Source: Hordeum vulgare subsp. vulgare (taxonomy: Eukaryota; Streptophyta; Magnoliopsida; Poales; Poaceae). Taken from it: a stretch of DNA of 64,000 nucleotides. The translations under genes were made by a program, and so were the position numbers. Positions 31,866 through 41,433 of this stretch are shown here, in pieces. The notes under the pieces are model-generated. The model did not search any database. It was not told the DNA's origin and saw nothing but the letters and a program-made list of their open reading frames with translations. Each line of letters starts with the position of its first letter. Position 1 is the first letter of the stretch. The stretch covers positions 323,476,581-323,540,580 of the forward strand of contig NC_058518.1 in NCBI RefSeq assembly GCF_904849725.1, written 5' to 3'.

Positions 31866-33167
31866 CTATTGCTCTCTTTGCGAGCCATTAATTTCATCGA
31901 ACCGCACATCTACAGTCTCAACAATCTTGTTGTGATAGTTGTTGAAGACTCTGTAGGTGTACGAGTCCTTTCCATAACCGAGCATAAAACCCTCATGTGC
32001 CTTAGGTGCAAATTTTGAGCTATGGCGAGGATCTCTCATCCAACATTTTGCACCGAAGACTTTGAAATAACTTACGTTGGGTTTCTTGTCAGTGAGGAGT
32101 TCATATGAGGTTTTCTTGAGGAATTTGTGAAGATATACCCTGTTGATGATATGGCATGCAGTGTTGATTGATTCAGGCCAAAAGCGACGAGGAGTCTGAT
32201 ATTCTTCAAGCATGGTTCTTGCCATCTCAACCAGAGTCTTGTTCTTCCTTTCGATGACACCATTCCGTTGTGGAGTATAAGGAGCAAACAATTCGTGAGT
32301 AATACCAAGTTCATCAACATAATTATCAAGACCAGTGTTTTTGAACTCTGTTCCATTATCACTCCTGATGTGTTTGATCTTGACGCCAAAGTTCGTCGAG
32401 GCCCTTGAGGAAAATTGTTTGAAGACTTCCTGCACTTCAGTTTTATATAAAATGATATGCACCCATGTGTATCTGGAATAATCATCAACTATGACAAAGC
32501 CATATAAAGATGTTGCATTTGTTAGTGTGGCATAATGAGTAGGTCCAAATAGATCCATGTGAAGCAATTCAAATGTACGATTAGTGGTCATGATTGTCTT
32601 CGAGGGGTGCTTGGATCTGGTCATTTTCCCAGATTCACAAGCACCGCAGAGGTGATCCTTGAGGAATTTGACTGATTCGATGCCGATGACATGCTTCTTC
32701 TTCGCGAGCGTGTGCAAATTCCTCATGCCTGCATGACCGAGTCTTCGATGCCACAACCACCCTTCTGAGGTTTTTGCTAGTAAGCAAGTGGCTAGTTGAG
32801 GACCTGTAGAGAAATCAACAATATACAAATCCCCTCTTCTAACACCTTCGAAGACTTTGGATCTGTCAGATTCCATGATAACAACACATCTATATCTTCC
32901 AAAGATGACAATCATATCAAGATCACAAAGCATTAAGACTGACACGAGGTTAAATCCAAGGGATTCAACAAGCATCACTTTGTCCATGTGCCTATCCGTG
33001 GAAATAGCCACTTTGCCAAGTCCCAATACCTTGCTTTTACCTTTGTCAGCATATGTGATTTGCTTCAGGGGTGATGCAGTTAGTGGCATATTCATCAACA
33101 TGCTTTTGTCACCAGTCATGTCATGTGTGCAGCCACTATCAAGAACCCACTCATACTCTTGGGTTTG
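31866..33167 (-). CDS. Copia protease end and integrase (pol)
   Basis: About 434 codons. It opens with the retropepsin active site LDSGCTHDMTGD (DSG codons at 33132-33140), followed by NVSYF-type spacer sequence. The integrase zinc finger is WHRRLGHAGMRNL...CGACESGK (HHCC). The catalytic core has Asp in LLHMDLFGP, Asp in IRSDNGTEF and Glu in PQRNGVIERKN. The C-terminal GFMLGYGKDSYTYRV motif is typical of Copia. An in-frame TGA lies just upstream (33168-33170) and the frame ends at TAG (31866-31868). Integrase inserts the cDNA and makes the 5-bp TSD seen at the element ends. Confidence 0.92.
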   Translation of the reverse strand, partial: QTQEYEWVLDSGCTHDMTGDKSMLMNMPLTASPLKQITYADKGKSKVLGLGKVAISTDRHMDKVMLVESLGFNLVSVLMLCDLDMIVIFGRYRCVVIMESDRSKVFEGVRRGDLYIVDFSTGPQLATCLLAKTSEGWLWHRRLGHAGMRNLHTLAKKKHVIGIESVKFLKDHLCGACESGKMTRSKHPSKTIMTTNRTFELLHMDLFGPTHYATLTNATSLYGFVIVDDYSRYTWVHIILYKTEVQEVFKQFSSRASTNFGVKIKHIRSDNGTEFKNTGLDNYVDELGITHELFAPYTPQRNGVIERKNKTLVEMARTMLEEYQTPRRFWPESINTACHIINRVYLHKFLKKTSYELLTDKKPNVSYFKVFGAKCWMRDPRHSSKFAPKAHEGFMLGYGKDSYTYRVFNNYHNKIVETVDVRFDEINGSQREQ

Positions 33168-33396
33168 TCATCCTACATATGAATTAGTACATCTTACCAT
33201 CTCATATGCTTTAGGCTTGAAGAATATGATATCAATTTCATCAGATAGGAATTTCATCATAAACAGAATTATAAGGACATGTGAAATATTTCTATTTCAT
33301 CAATATTAGCTTGCGTCCTATCAAACATTTTCCTCAGGTCTCCAGCAAATTCTTCATATGATGATTTTCATCTGGAGACCTCACCTGCATAAGTGA

Positions 33397-34083
33397 TTAG
33401 TTCAATTTCTTCACCACCCACATTTGAAGGGGTGGTAAAGCATTCATCATCCTGCGAGCACCATATGAGAAGGGGGGCATTGAAGCTAATGCACTTCTTC
33501 TAACAGTAAGGGGGTTAGAGTACTCAAATGAATATGTAGAGAATTTATTTGAGGATTTATGAACAGAATGATTTGAAGAATAACACTCATATTCATATTC
33601 CTTGTAATTTCCCTGCATGTTAGAAGCATTAGCACGGGTACGAGCATAGTTTTGACCAGTTGAGGATTTTGATCCTCTTGAAGACTATGGTCCTCCTCAG
33701 GAATTTGATCTGGGGTTAAAATTCTTCATAGGTTGTATCATGAATACATTCACCTGAAGATTTTCAAGGCAACTTTTGGGAACCCAGATTTTCCTCAGGG
33801 GAGGGCCATTCCTGCAGTTAGTTCCAACATATCGTGCAAATACTTCACCAGATTGATTTTTGAACAGTTTATAGTTGAAGTCAAATGACTCATCTGAGGA
33901 ATAGGATAATTTACATGAAAATCCTGTTAGATTGGATGGATCAAAAGGAGGCCCAGTAGCAGCAACGCATGAGGTTTTGGGATACTGCTCAGGTTTCCAA
34001 TAAGATCCATCAGCATTCAATTTCCTCTCAAAGGCAATTACTTCTTTCCTCGGGTTCCTGTTCAAGATCTGCTTTTTGAGCAC
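33397..34083 (-). pseudogene. Copia gag-protease linker region, broken
   Basis: Two minus-strand frames (34083-33697 and 33618-33397) encode low-complexity linker sequence between gag and protease: basic start LKKQILNRNPRKEV, then CVAATGPPFDP and IWVPKSCLENLQ. They are in different frames and interrupted, so frameshifts have occurred. No enzyme motif is present; the assignment is by position in the element. Confidence 0.55.
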
Positions 34084-34116
34084 ATCACAAAGGGTTTGAT
34101 GTCCTTTGAGACTTTT

Positions 34117-35121
34117 TTATATGCCTGTCACATACAATTCCTTCAGCCCTGCATTTTCATCAGTGACATTTGTGTTTTCCTCAAGTGAGGAATTTGACAC
34201 TACAGGAGCAGTTGAAGAATTTGTAGCAATTGAAACATTTGATGATTCTGGTGAAGAATTAGCAGTTTCACGTTTGATGCATTTAAGACATGGAGGAATG
34301 AATTCATCTTGAGCAGCACTGATCTGTTGAGCTAGTAATGAATCATTTTCCATATGAAGATCATCATGAGAAATCCTTAGCTTATCTAGATCAAGCTTCC
34401 TTTGAAGAAATTCATAGGAAAGTTTCTCATGATCAGCGAGGAGTGTAACATGACGATCTTGAAGATTATCAAATTTGGACTGAAGACTTTTCATATCTTC
34501 AGTGAGGATTTGAGTAAGATTCATTTCATCATTCAACAGACCATCGCTTCTATCTAGCAGTTTCTGAAGCTTTTCCATGACAGTTTGTTGTTTAGTGGCA
34601 ACGATAGCAAGTTTACTGTAACTACGTTTTTTATAATCATCAGGTTCACAGTCACTTGAATCAGAGGAGGAAGCATCATTCGGTACCTTTGAACCTTTTG
34701 CCATGAAGCAATAGGTTGGAGCGAAGTCATCAGCATAGTCATCAGTGTGGATGGTGTTATCATTTTCTTCAAGGTTGAAGATTTACTTGCTAACGAATGT
34801 GGTTGCAAGTGCAAGACTAGCCTGTCCGGATTCTGAGTCTTCATCAAAACCCTCCTCTTCATCACATTCCTCGGATTCTGCCTCGGAATCCATTTCCTTG
34901 CCAATAAGTGCCCGAGCCTTTCTGAAACTAGTCTTCTTGTGCAATGAGGAGTTTGAAGATGAGGATTTTGAAGATTTCTTCTTTTTCTTCGAGTCATCAG
35001 AACTTTCATCCTTGTATTTCTTCTTCTTTGATTACTTTCCCCAACGAGGACAATCAGCAATGTAGTGACCTGATTTCTTGCATTTGTGGCACGTTCTTTT
35101 CTTGTAGTCCTCATATGAAGA
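34117..35121 (-). pseudogene. Copia gag C-terminal region: zinc knuckle and coiled coil
   Basis: A CCHC zinc knuckle (CHKCKKSGHYIADC) is encoded at 35050-35091, in a different frame from gag upstream, so a frameshift or nonsense lies at about 35120. Further on, 34704-34117 encodes a 195-residue segment with an acidic Ser/Asp-rich start and a heptad-like coiled coil (MEKLQKLLDRSDGLL, LQSKFDNLQDRHVTLL, LDLDKLRISHDDL). Long coiled-coil gag extensions are typical of Sireviruses. The knuckle would bind element RNA and the coiled coil would mediate particle or partner contacts. Confidence 0.72.
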
Positions 35122-35943
35122 TTATGATTTCCTCATATCTCTTCTTGAAGATTTACCGACCTCGCCACGTCGTGTAAACCTCTGGAATTTCCTCACGAGC
35201 ATTGCAAGCTCCTGTCCAAATTCTTCAGGATCACCAATGCTACCATCCGAGTCTTCTTCTTCAGATGAGGAAATTGTTTTGGCCTTCAGTGCACGTGGTC
35301 TAGAGTAGCTTGGTTCATATAGATCTCTCTTTTCTTCATGTTGGAATTCATGAGTATTGAGTATTTCTAGTATATCAGCTGGATCAAGCATCTTGTAGTT
35401 TGGTCTTTCTTGAATCATCAGAACTAAAGTATCAAATGAAGAATCCAAAGATCTTAGAAGTTTCTTCACGACTTCGTGATCAGTAATGACTCGATCTCCG
35501 AGTGCTTGCAGTTCATTTGATATGTTAGTGAGGCGATCAAAGGTATCTTGGCAGCTTTCATTGTCAAACCTCTTGAAGCGATTGAAGAGATTGCGAAGAA
35601 CATCAACTCGAGAATCACGCTGGGTTGATACTCCTTCATTCACTTTGGACAGCCTTTCCCAGATAAGTTTTGCTGAGCCCAAAGCACTTACTCTGCCATA
35701 CTGGCCCTTGCTCAGATGGCCACAGATGATATTCTTCACTTGAGAATCAAGTTGCTTGAATTTCTTCACATCAGCAGCAGAGATAGTAGCAGTGACGATA
35801 GGGACGCCATGTTCCACAATATACCAGAGATCATTGTCAATAGCTTGTAGATGCATCTGCATCTTGGTATTCTAGAAGGGAATGTCCTTTTGTTCGAAAG
35901 TAGGACATGCTGCAGTAACCTTAATCATGCCTGCAGTCGACAT
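35122..35943 (-). pseudogene. Copia gag (UBN2-type) N-terminal region
   Basis: Gag begins with ATG at 35943 (MSTAGMIKV), 54 bp inside the PBS, but has a TAG at 35872-35874; the remaining 246 codons are open from 35862. The sequence shows the Copia gag pattern: DLWYIVEHG, SAKLIWERLSKVNEG, a Cys/Arg stretch FNRFKRFDNESC, TNISNELQALG and VKKLLRSL. A Ser/Glu-rich acidic stretch follows. Gag forms the cytoplasmic virus-like particle. The early nonsense codon and the frame change before the zinc knuckle make it non-functional as it stands. Confidence 0.82.
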
Positions 35944-35996
35944 AACTAAAACTCCAGCTGGTTAAACCAAAATCACACAGAACAAGGGAGTACCTT

Positions 35997-36008
35997 GCTC
36001 TGATACCA
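35997..36008 (-). other. Primer binding site, initiator-Met tRNA type
   Basis: The minus strand reads TGGTATCAGAGC, the standard plant Copia primer site complementary to the 3' end of initiator methionine tRNA. It lies two bases inside the 5' LTR. Confidence 0.9.
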
Positions 36009-36010
36009 AT

Positions 36011-37418
36011 TAAAAGTGTGTTATATCGACTAGAGGGGGGTGAATAGGAGATTTTTAGAATTTCATCAGTTAGGAAATTCCTTTTGAGGAAATTCCTCAC
36101 TGATGACTAACTTATAGAGGAAACAAGAAAGGATCAGGAGTGCAAAGTATCACTACAACAATTTTTCAGGATGAAGAATATGAAAAACAGTTTGCACAAT
36201 ATGCAGGCACGCAAAAAACATATGAGGATAAACTCGCGTGAAGAATTTGGGGTTGAGGAATTTCAGAGAAAGTCTTCAGCAAATTCTTCAAATAGTGACA
36301 GTGAAAATCATCAACACACAATCTGAGGAATATAAAGAGTTGAGGAAATAGAACCCGTTTCACAGTGAAGACAATGGTTGATGACCCACTTCCAACTGCT
36401 GTGACAGTTGTACATCTGGTTTGGAGCGGCTTGGTATTGAAACCAAAGGACACATAGTCCCGGGACACACAGTCCCTACCGTATTCTCCTTGGGCTAAGA
36501 ACACACTGTCCTCGCCCAACACTCGTGGTAAGTCTTCAGGGCAGACTTCCAAACCCTCACAAACTTGGTCACCTCGCGATCCAGAATTGACTGCTGGATT
36601 GCTCTAGACCACGACGCTTAACCGTCTGGAGGATGCACAGTCCTCAAAGGTAAAAGGCTTCAGTCCACACAGGAACAACTTCTTCAGTGATGCTCAATCA
36701 CTTGGTTTTTGGTTTGTGGTTTGGTGTTTGGGGTATTTCCTCACTAATGAATTACTCTTGAAAACTCTAAGGAATTTGGGTTGCTCTTATGACAAGTGTC
36801 AGTTTCTAACGGAGTAGCCAACCAACTAATGGTTCTGGGGGGCGGCTATTTATAGCCTGGGAGCATCCCGACATGATTTGACATTAATGCCCTTAAATAA
36901 TATGACCGTTGGTGTGGATAAGGCCAATGATGTGGCGTGTCTATCGACAACGGTCGGGACCCTCAACTGCGAGAGTCCTCATGTCTCTCATATTCCTCAC
37001 TTGAGGCTATTGGTAGGATTAGGCTTGGGTTGAGCATCATGAGGAAATTCATTCCAATGTGTTACTTTGACCCCCTTTAACAGTACGGTGTTCCTATTAC
37101 TCAAGTGTGAAGAAAATAAAACAGAAAGAATAAATCTTCATGCTTCAAAGTCTTCAGATTGATTTTCTTCAGGACACACCGAATTCCTCAATTTCAATAT
37201 CTTCATGAGGAATATCACAAATTCTTCGCGATTCATTTCTTCAGCTTCAGACCAATTTCTTGAGCCGAAGATATACATTTTTAGGGGTCGATATTCATCA
37301 AACATTTCAAACTCCTCAGCGACTTATAGATCCTGTGTACACTCATGAACACATTACATACTTAACCTATAAGTCTTCAAACCACCAAAATCACTAAGGG
37401 GCACTAGATGCACTTGCA
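36011..37418 (-). repeat. 5' LTR of the Sirevirus-like Copia
   Basis: Starts TGCAAGTGCATC on the minus strand at 37418 and ends at 36011, two bases before the PBS. The GGCTATTTATAGCC core is present at about 36843-36856. It contains a block of about 50 bp absent from the 3' LTR, so the two LTRs have diverged by an indel since insertion. Confidence 0.87.
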
Positions 37419-37423
37419 GCATC
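37419..37423. repeat. TSD GCATC, right copy
   Basis: Exact duplicate of 7376-7380, immediately outside the 5' LTR of the Sirevirus-like element. Confidence 0.85.
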
Positions 37424-38412
37424 CAGGTCCCGCTATTGGTTATTGACCGGAGAGGTGTCTCGGTCATGTCTATATGATTCTCGAACCCATAAGGTCCACA
37501 CACTTAACGTTCGATTAGCTAGAGTAGTTTTGGAATATTCACGTTGGTGACCGAATGTTATTTGGAGTCCCATATGAGATCCTGGACATCTCGAGGAGTT
37601 CCAGAATGGTCCGAGGTAAATATTTTTATATGAGAAGTCCTAGTTTGGTCATCAAAAAAGTTATGGCCATTATCGGTAACGTACCAGGGTGTCAAAAGGG
37701 TTCCGGGGGTCCACCTGGACCGTGGGCCCACATAGGATGTATGGGTGGCACCATGGTCAACCTAGGCCATGAGCACCACACCCTAGAGGCCATGGGGCTT
37801 GGGGGGCAAGAGTCCCTAAGGGACAAGGCACCTCGGAGGTGCCTTGGAGGAAGGGGACTCCTCCCTTCCTTGTGGAGGGAGGACTTGACCCTAGCCGCCG
37901 GCCCTCCTTGGAAGAGGGGCCAAGGGCTGCGCCCCAACTATATCCCTTGCCTCCTATATATAGTAAGGGAGAGGGGGAGGACTGTATACACAGTCCCATG
38001 CACCGACAGCAACCCTCTCCCTCCCGTTACCCTGTTCCTCCACAGATTTGTTTTTAATAGTGTTTGGCAAAGCCCTACTGAAACCTTAACCACCACCATC
38101 ACCACCACACTGGCGTGCTGGTCGTGATTGCATCTACTTTTCCTCCCTTGCTTGCTAGATCAAGAAGGAGGAGATTATCATTGAGCTGCACGTGTGCTGA
38201 ATGCGGAGGTGTCGTCCGTTTGGCGCTTGATCGGTTTGGATCACGATTGGATCGTGAAGAGTACGAATACATCAACCATGTTTTAACGCTTCCTCTTAAT
38301 GATCTATGAGGGTACGTAGACACACTCTCCCCTGTCGTTGCTATGAATCTCCATAGATTTATCTTGTAAGTTCATATGGAAAAAAATGTTTCCCACGCAA
38401 CGTTTCCCAACA
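37419..38412 (+). mobile_element. BARE/Angela/WIS-like Copia LTR, right part
   Basis: This continues directly from 7380: CAGGTCCCGCTATTGG, GACCGAATGTTATTTGG, a TATA-like CTCCTATATATAG near 37951, AGATCAAGAAGGAGGAGA and the terminal TTTCCCAACA ending at 38412 all match the known second half of BARE/Angela LTRs. The LTR abuts gag coding sequence of another Copia (minus) at 38413, so it is inserted there. A long open frame at 37555-38127 is LTR sequence, not a gene. Confidence 0.78.
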
Positions 38413-39399
38413 CCTTGGGCCATTTTTGAGGTTCTCAAAGTCCTCAAGGAGTTTAGCATGCGTTACTTCAAGCTTATCATTTTTAGTTCTCAAATCATTA
38501 ACCACCATAAGTGCTCTATCATGATATTCCTCCACTCTATATAATTCTATAGCAAAAGTCTCATCAAGAGATTCCTTGGTGGTTTGTTCTTCGTCAAGAG
38601 CTTGAGAAAGATCCGCTATCTCATTTGCGTGCTCATGATCACGACCTTCCATTTTCTCAATGGTGACCTCATGCTCCCCATGATGAGCTTCCAACTCCTC
38701 AATGTATTTCTTGTCCTCAATGGGAATAGACATGATTTCCATGAAGTTGGAACAAGCAATTTTATTATTATGAAGAGCTTTAAAAATCATTCCACCCTTA
38801 ATTTTGAAGGAAGCAATATTATCACCCTCTTCATCGATCAACTTATCCTCATTATTATCAACATCATCATGAGCAATATTCGGGTTCAAAGTAGGAGATA
38901 AATTTGAATCCTTGATCATAAGACAAAAATGAGAAACAATACATGGTGATGTAGGATCGCTTGAAGCACCGTTCAAGACCACATGTTGTTCCATGGAGTG
39001 TTGGGTTTCCTCTAAATTATTAGCACTGTAACTTGAGGAAATAGATACATTTTCATCAAGGCAACAAGACATATCAAGCATATAATCATCAGATCTAGTG
39101 AAGAAATTTCTACATGATATGCAAGGACTGTCAACACAAGCATGTGAAACGTTTAGGGTGCTCGAAGTGTTAAAGTCCGAAGAAGAAGCACTGCAATAAG
39201 ATTGTGATGAAGGATCATCAACAATAAGCCCACTATCATCATTGCAATAATCAACACTACTCACCATATCATTACCTTGTGGAAATCCACGTGAAGGTGA
39301 AGTAGAAGAAGTTGAGAAGACAAAACGACTGGAGTTGGAGGGAGAGCAATCATCCCTACAAATCTAGGACACACCATATTTATCTTGAAGCTCTATCCA
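38413..39399 (-). pseudogene. Gag of Copia B, central and coiled-coil part
   Basis: A 302-codon minus-strand frame from 39267, and the preceding sequence up to 39399 (WIELQDKYGVS, then a stop), belong to the gag of a Copia element. Features: Ser/Asp-rich segment, CCLDENVSISSS, NLEETQHSMEQ, IKGGMIFKALHNNKIACSNFMEI, then a coiled coil (IEELEAHHGEHEVTIEKMEG, EEQTTKESLDETFA, LLEDFENLKNG). This text matches a gag type I know from grass Copia elements. It is cut at 38413 by the BARE/Angela-like LTR, and at 39399 by a Gypsy LTR; gag N-terminus resumes at 41094. The rest of gag, pol and 3' LTR are missing. Confidence 0.72.
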
Positions 39400-41093
39400 T
39401 GATACGTCTCCAACGTATCTATATTTTTTGATTGTTCCATGCTGTTATATTATCATTCTTGGATGTTTTGTAATCATTTTATAGCAATTTTATATCATTT
39501 TTTGGGACTAACGTATTGACATAGTGGCCAGTGCCACTTGTTGTTTTTTGCTTGTTTTTTACTTCACAGAAAATCAATATCAAACGGAGTCCAAATGTCA
39601 CGAATCTTTTTGGAGATTTTTGTCTGCCCAGAAGAAATCCAGAGGAGCAAACAACCACCACAGAGGAGGCCCGGGATGCCCACTAGGCACCAGGGCATGC
39701 CCGCCCCCCTGACGCGGCCATGTACCTAGTGGGCACCTCATGGCCCATCCTGGCGTGATTCCAACGTCAAAAATTCCTATAAATAGAGAAACCTCCAGAA
39801 ATAACCCCAGATGAGAAGTTCCGCCACCACAAGCCTTTGTAGCCACGAAAAACCAATCAGGAGCCCATTCCGGCACCTTGCCGGAGGGGGAGATCATCTC
39901 CGGTGGCCATCTTCATCATCCCGACAAAGGCCATAACAAGGAGGGAGTACTCCACCCTCGGGGTTAAGGGTTTGTACCAGTAGCTACGTGTTTAATCTCT
40001 CTCTCTCTCTCTCTTGCGTTCTTGAGATGTCATGCTCTTGATACATCATGACCCTGGTTAATATAGTTGGATCATATGGTGTTTGTCCCATGCTATTGTT
40101 GTGATGAATTGAATCCTTCACTTTAAGATCTCGTTATGTTGGACTAAATCTTCAGGTTTGAGAGAACATGATGTATGTCTTGCATGCGGATACCCATAGT
40201 GACATTGGGGTATTCAAGTGATTCACTTGATATATGTTTTGGCACTCATCACGCGGATTTCCGAGGTAACATTGGGGTAATCTATATATAGGGGTTGACG
40301 CACGCTTTCATACTATCTTCTACGATATAAATCTTGGGGTGCTCATTGAAGTTCTTTGTGTTGGATTGAATATGAAGAATCTAAAATTGTTTGATGCATG
40401 TCGTATAATTAGCCCACGGATACTTGAGGTGACATTGGAGTATCTTGGTGACATTAGGGTTGATTGATATGTATCAATGGCATTATTTTAGCACGAACTC
40501 TTGGATAGATTGATCGCAAAGGATAACTTGTTATCTTAGTATGAACTCTTGGAAAGATTGATCAGAAAGAATAACTTTCAGGTGGTTTTGTACCCTACAA
40601 ATAATTTCTTGTTATGTCTTCCGCTAGATAGGAACTTTTGAGTGATTCTTCATCGCACGTTGAGGGATTGTTATGTCATCCAATTATATTAGCATTGTTG
40701 AGAGATTGCACTAGTGAAAGTACGAACCCTATGCCTCATTTTCAAGCATTGCAATATAGTTTATGCTCACTTTTGTTACTTGCTACCTTGCTGTTTTTAT
40801 TGTTCCTATTACAAAAATCAATATCTACTATCATTAGTACACTTGTATCACCATCTTTTCGCCGAACTAGTGCACCTATACCATTTACCATTCTATTTGG
40901 TGCGCTGGGGACACAAGAGACTTTTTATTATTTGGTTACAGGGTTGTTTGAGAGAGTCCATCTTCATCCTACGCCCCCCACAGATTCATAAACCTTAGGT
41001 CATCCACTTAAGGAAATTTGCTACTGTCCTACAAAACTCTGCGCTTGGAGGCCCAAAGCGATTCTACAAGAACAAGTTGTGTAGTAGACATCA
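39400..41093 (+). mobile_element. Solo Gypsy LTR in the gag of Copia B
   Basis: Starts TGATACGTCTCCAACGTATC and ends GTAGTAGACATCA, 1694 bp, matching a grass Gypsy LTR type. Flanks are ATCCA (39395-39399) and GTCCA (41094-41098), a 4/5 TSD; joining the flanks restores the gag reading DAYELWIELQDKYG. Inverted repeat TGCCCACTAGG/CCTAGTGGGCA at 39677-39735, TATA CCTATAAATAG at about 39777. A CT-repeat lies at about 39999-40012. A solo LTR arises by recombination between the two LTRs of one element. Confidence 0.85.
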
Positions 41094-41419
41094 GTCCACA
41101 ACTCATAAGCATCCCGGAACGGCAAGAGTCAAAATATAACTACATTGCTAAAAGCATCAAAAAGCACATTAGAAGCTTGAGCATTTACATAAAAGTTTTT
41201 CTCATCCTCTAAAGATAGGTTTTGAGAATCCTTTTGGAGGAGAAAAACCCATATCTACAATTCTCTCTAAAGTTGGGTCTATGACCCTAAAGAGATTAAG
41301 CATGTGAATTACCCAAACATCAAAATTTGTGCCATCGAAACTAACAGTGTCAAAGAATCCTAATCCCCTAGTCGCCGTCCTTACTATCTAGGCAGTAAAG
41401 CCTAATAAAGGGAGTCCTA
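41094..41419 (-). pseudogene. Gag N-terminus and leader of Copia B
   Basis: Between PBS and the inserted LTR the minus strand encodes, in changing frames, the start of a Copia gag: FDGTNFDVW-like, HMLNLFRVIDPTLE, then DEKNFYVNAQASNVLFDAFSNVVIF and FRDAYELW. Stops and frameshifts are frequent. It runs in frame order into 39399. Confidence 0.65.
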
Positions 41420-41431
41420 GCTCTGATACCA
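41420..41431 (-). other. PBS of Copia B, initiator-Met type
   Basis: Minus strand TGGTATCAGAGC, two bases from the LTR, the same spacing as in the Sirevirus-like element. Confidence 0.87.
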
Positions 41432-41433
41432 AT

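Larger units (their letters stand above)
7381..37418 (-). mobile_element. Sirevirus-like (Maximus/SIRE-type) Copia retrotransposon with nested insertions
   Basis: Complete element on the minus strand. The 5' LTR is 36011-37418 and the 3' LTR 7381-8738, flanked by an exact 5-bp TSD GCATC (7376-7380 and 37419-37423). The PBS matches the initiator-Met tRNA. Order on the minus strand is gag, zinc knuckle, protease, integrase, RT, RNase H (Copia order), then a spacer with a TATA box and a third ORF. Two Gypsy insertions (10974-20687 and 21547-29028) inflate it to 30 kb; without them it is about 13 kb, a size I associate with Maximus-type elements. Several nonsense codons and frameshifts make this copy defective. 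Confidence 0.88.

Noticed and set aside
37555..38127. 190-codon ORF as a gene
   Set aside because: Falls entirely within the BARE/Angela-like LTR; frame has no known domain and overlaps TATA and leader sequence.
38359..39267. Host coiled-coil gene on the minus strand
   Set aside because: Sequence reads continuously into Copia gag N-terminus after removing the solo LTR at 39400-41093 and lies in order with a PBS and LTR.
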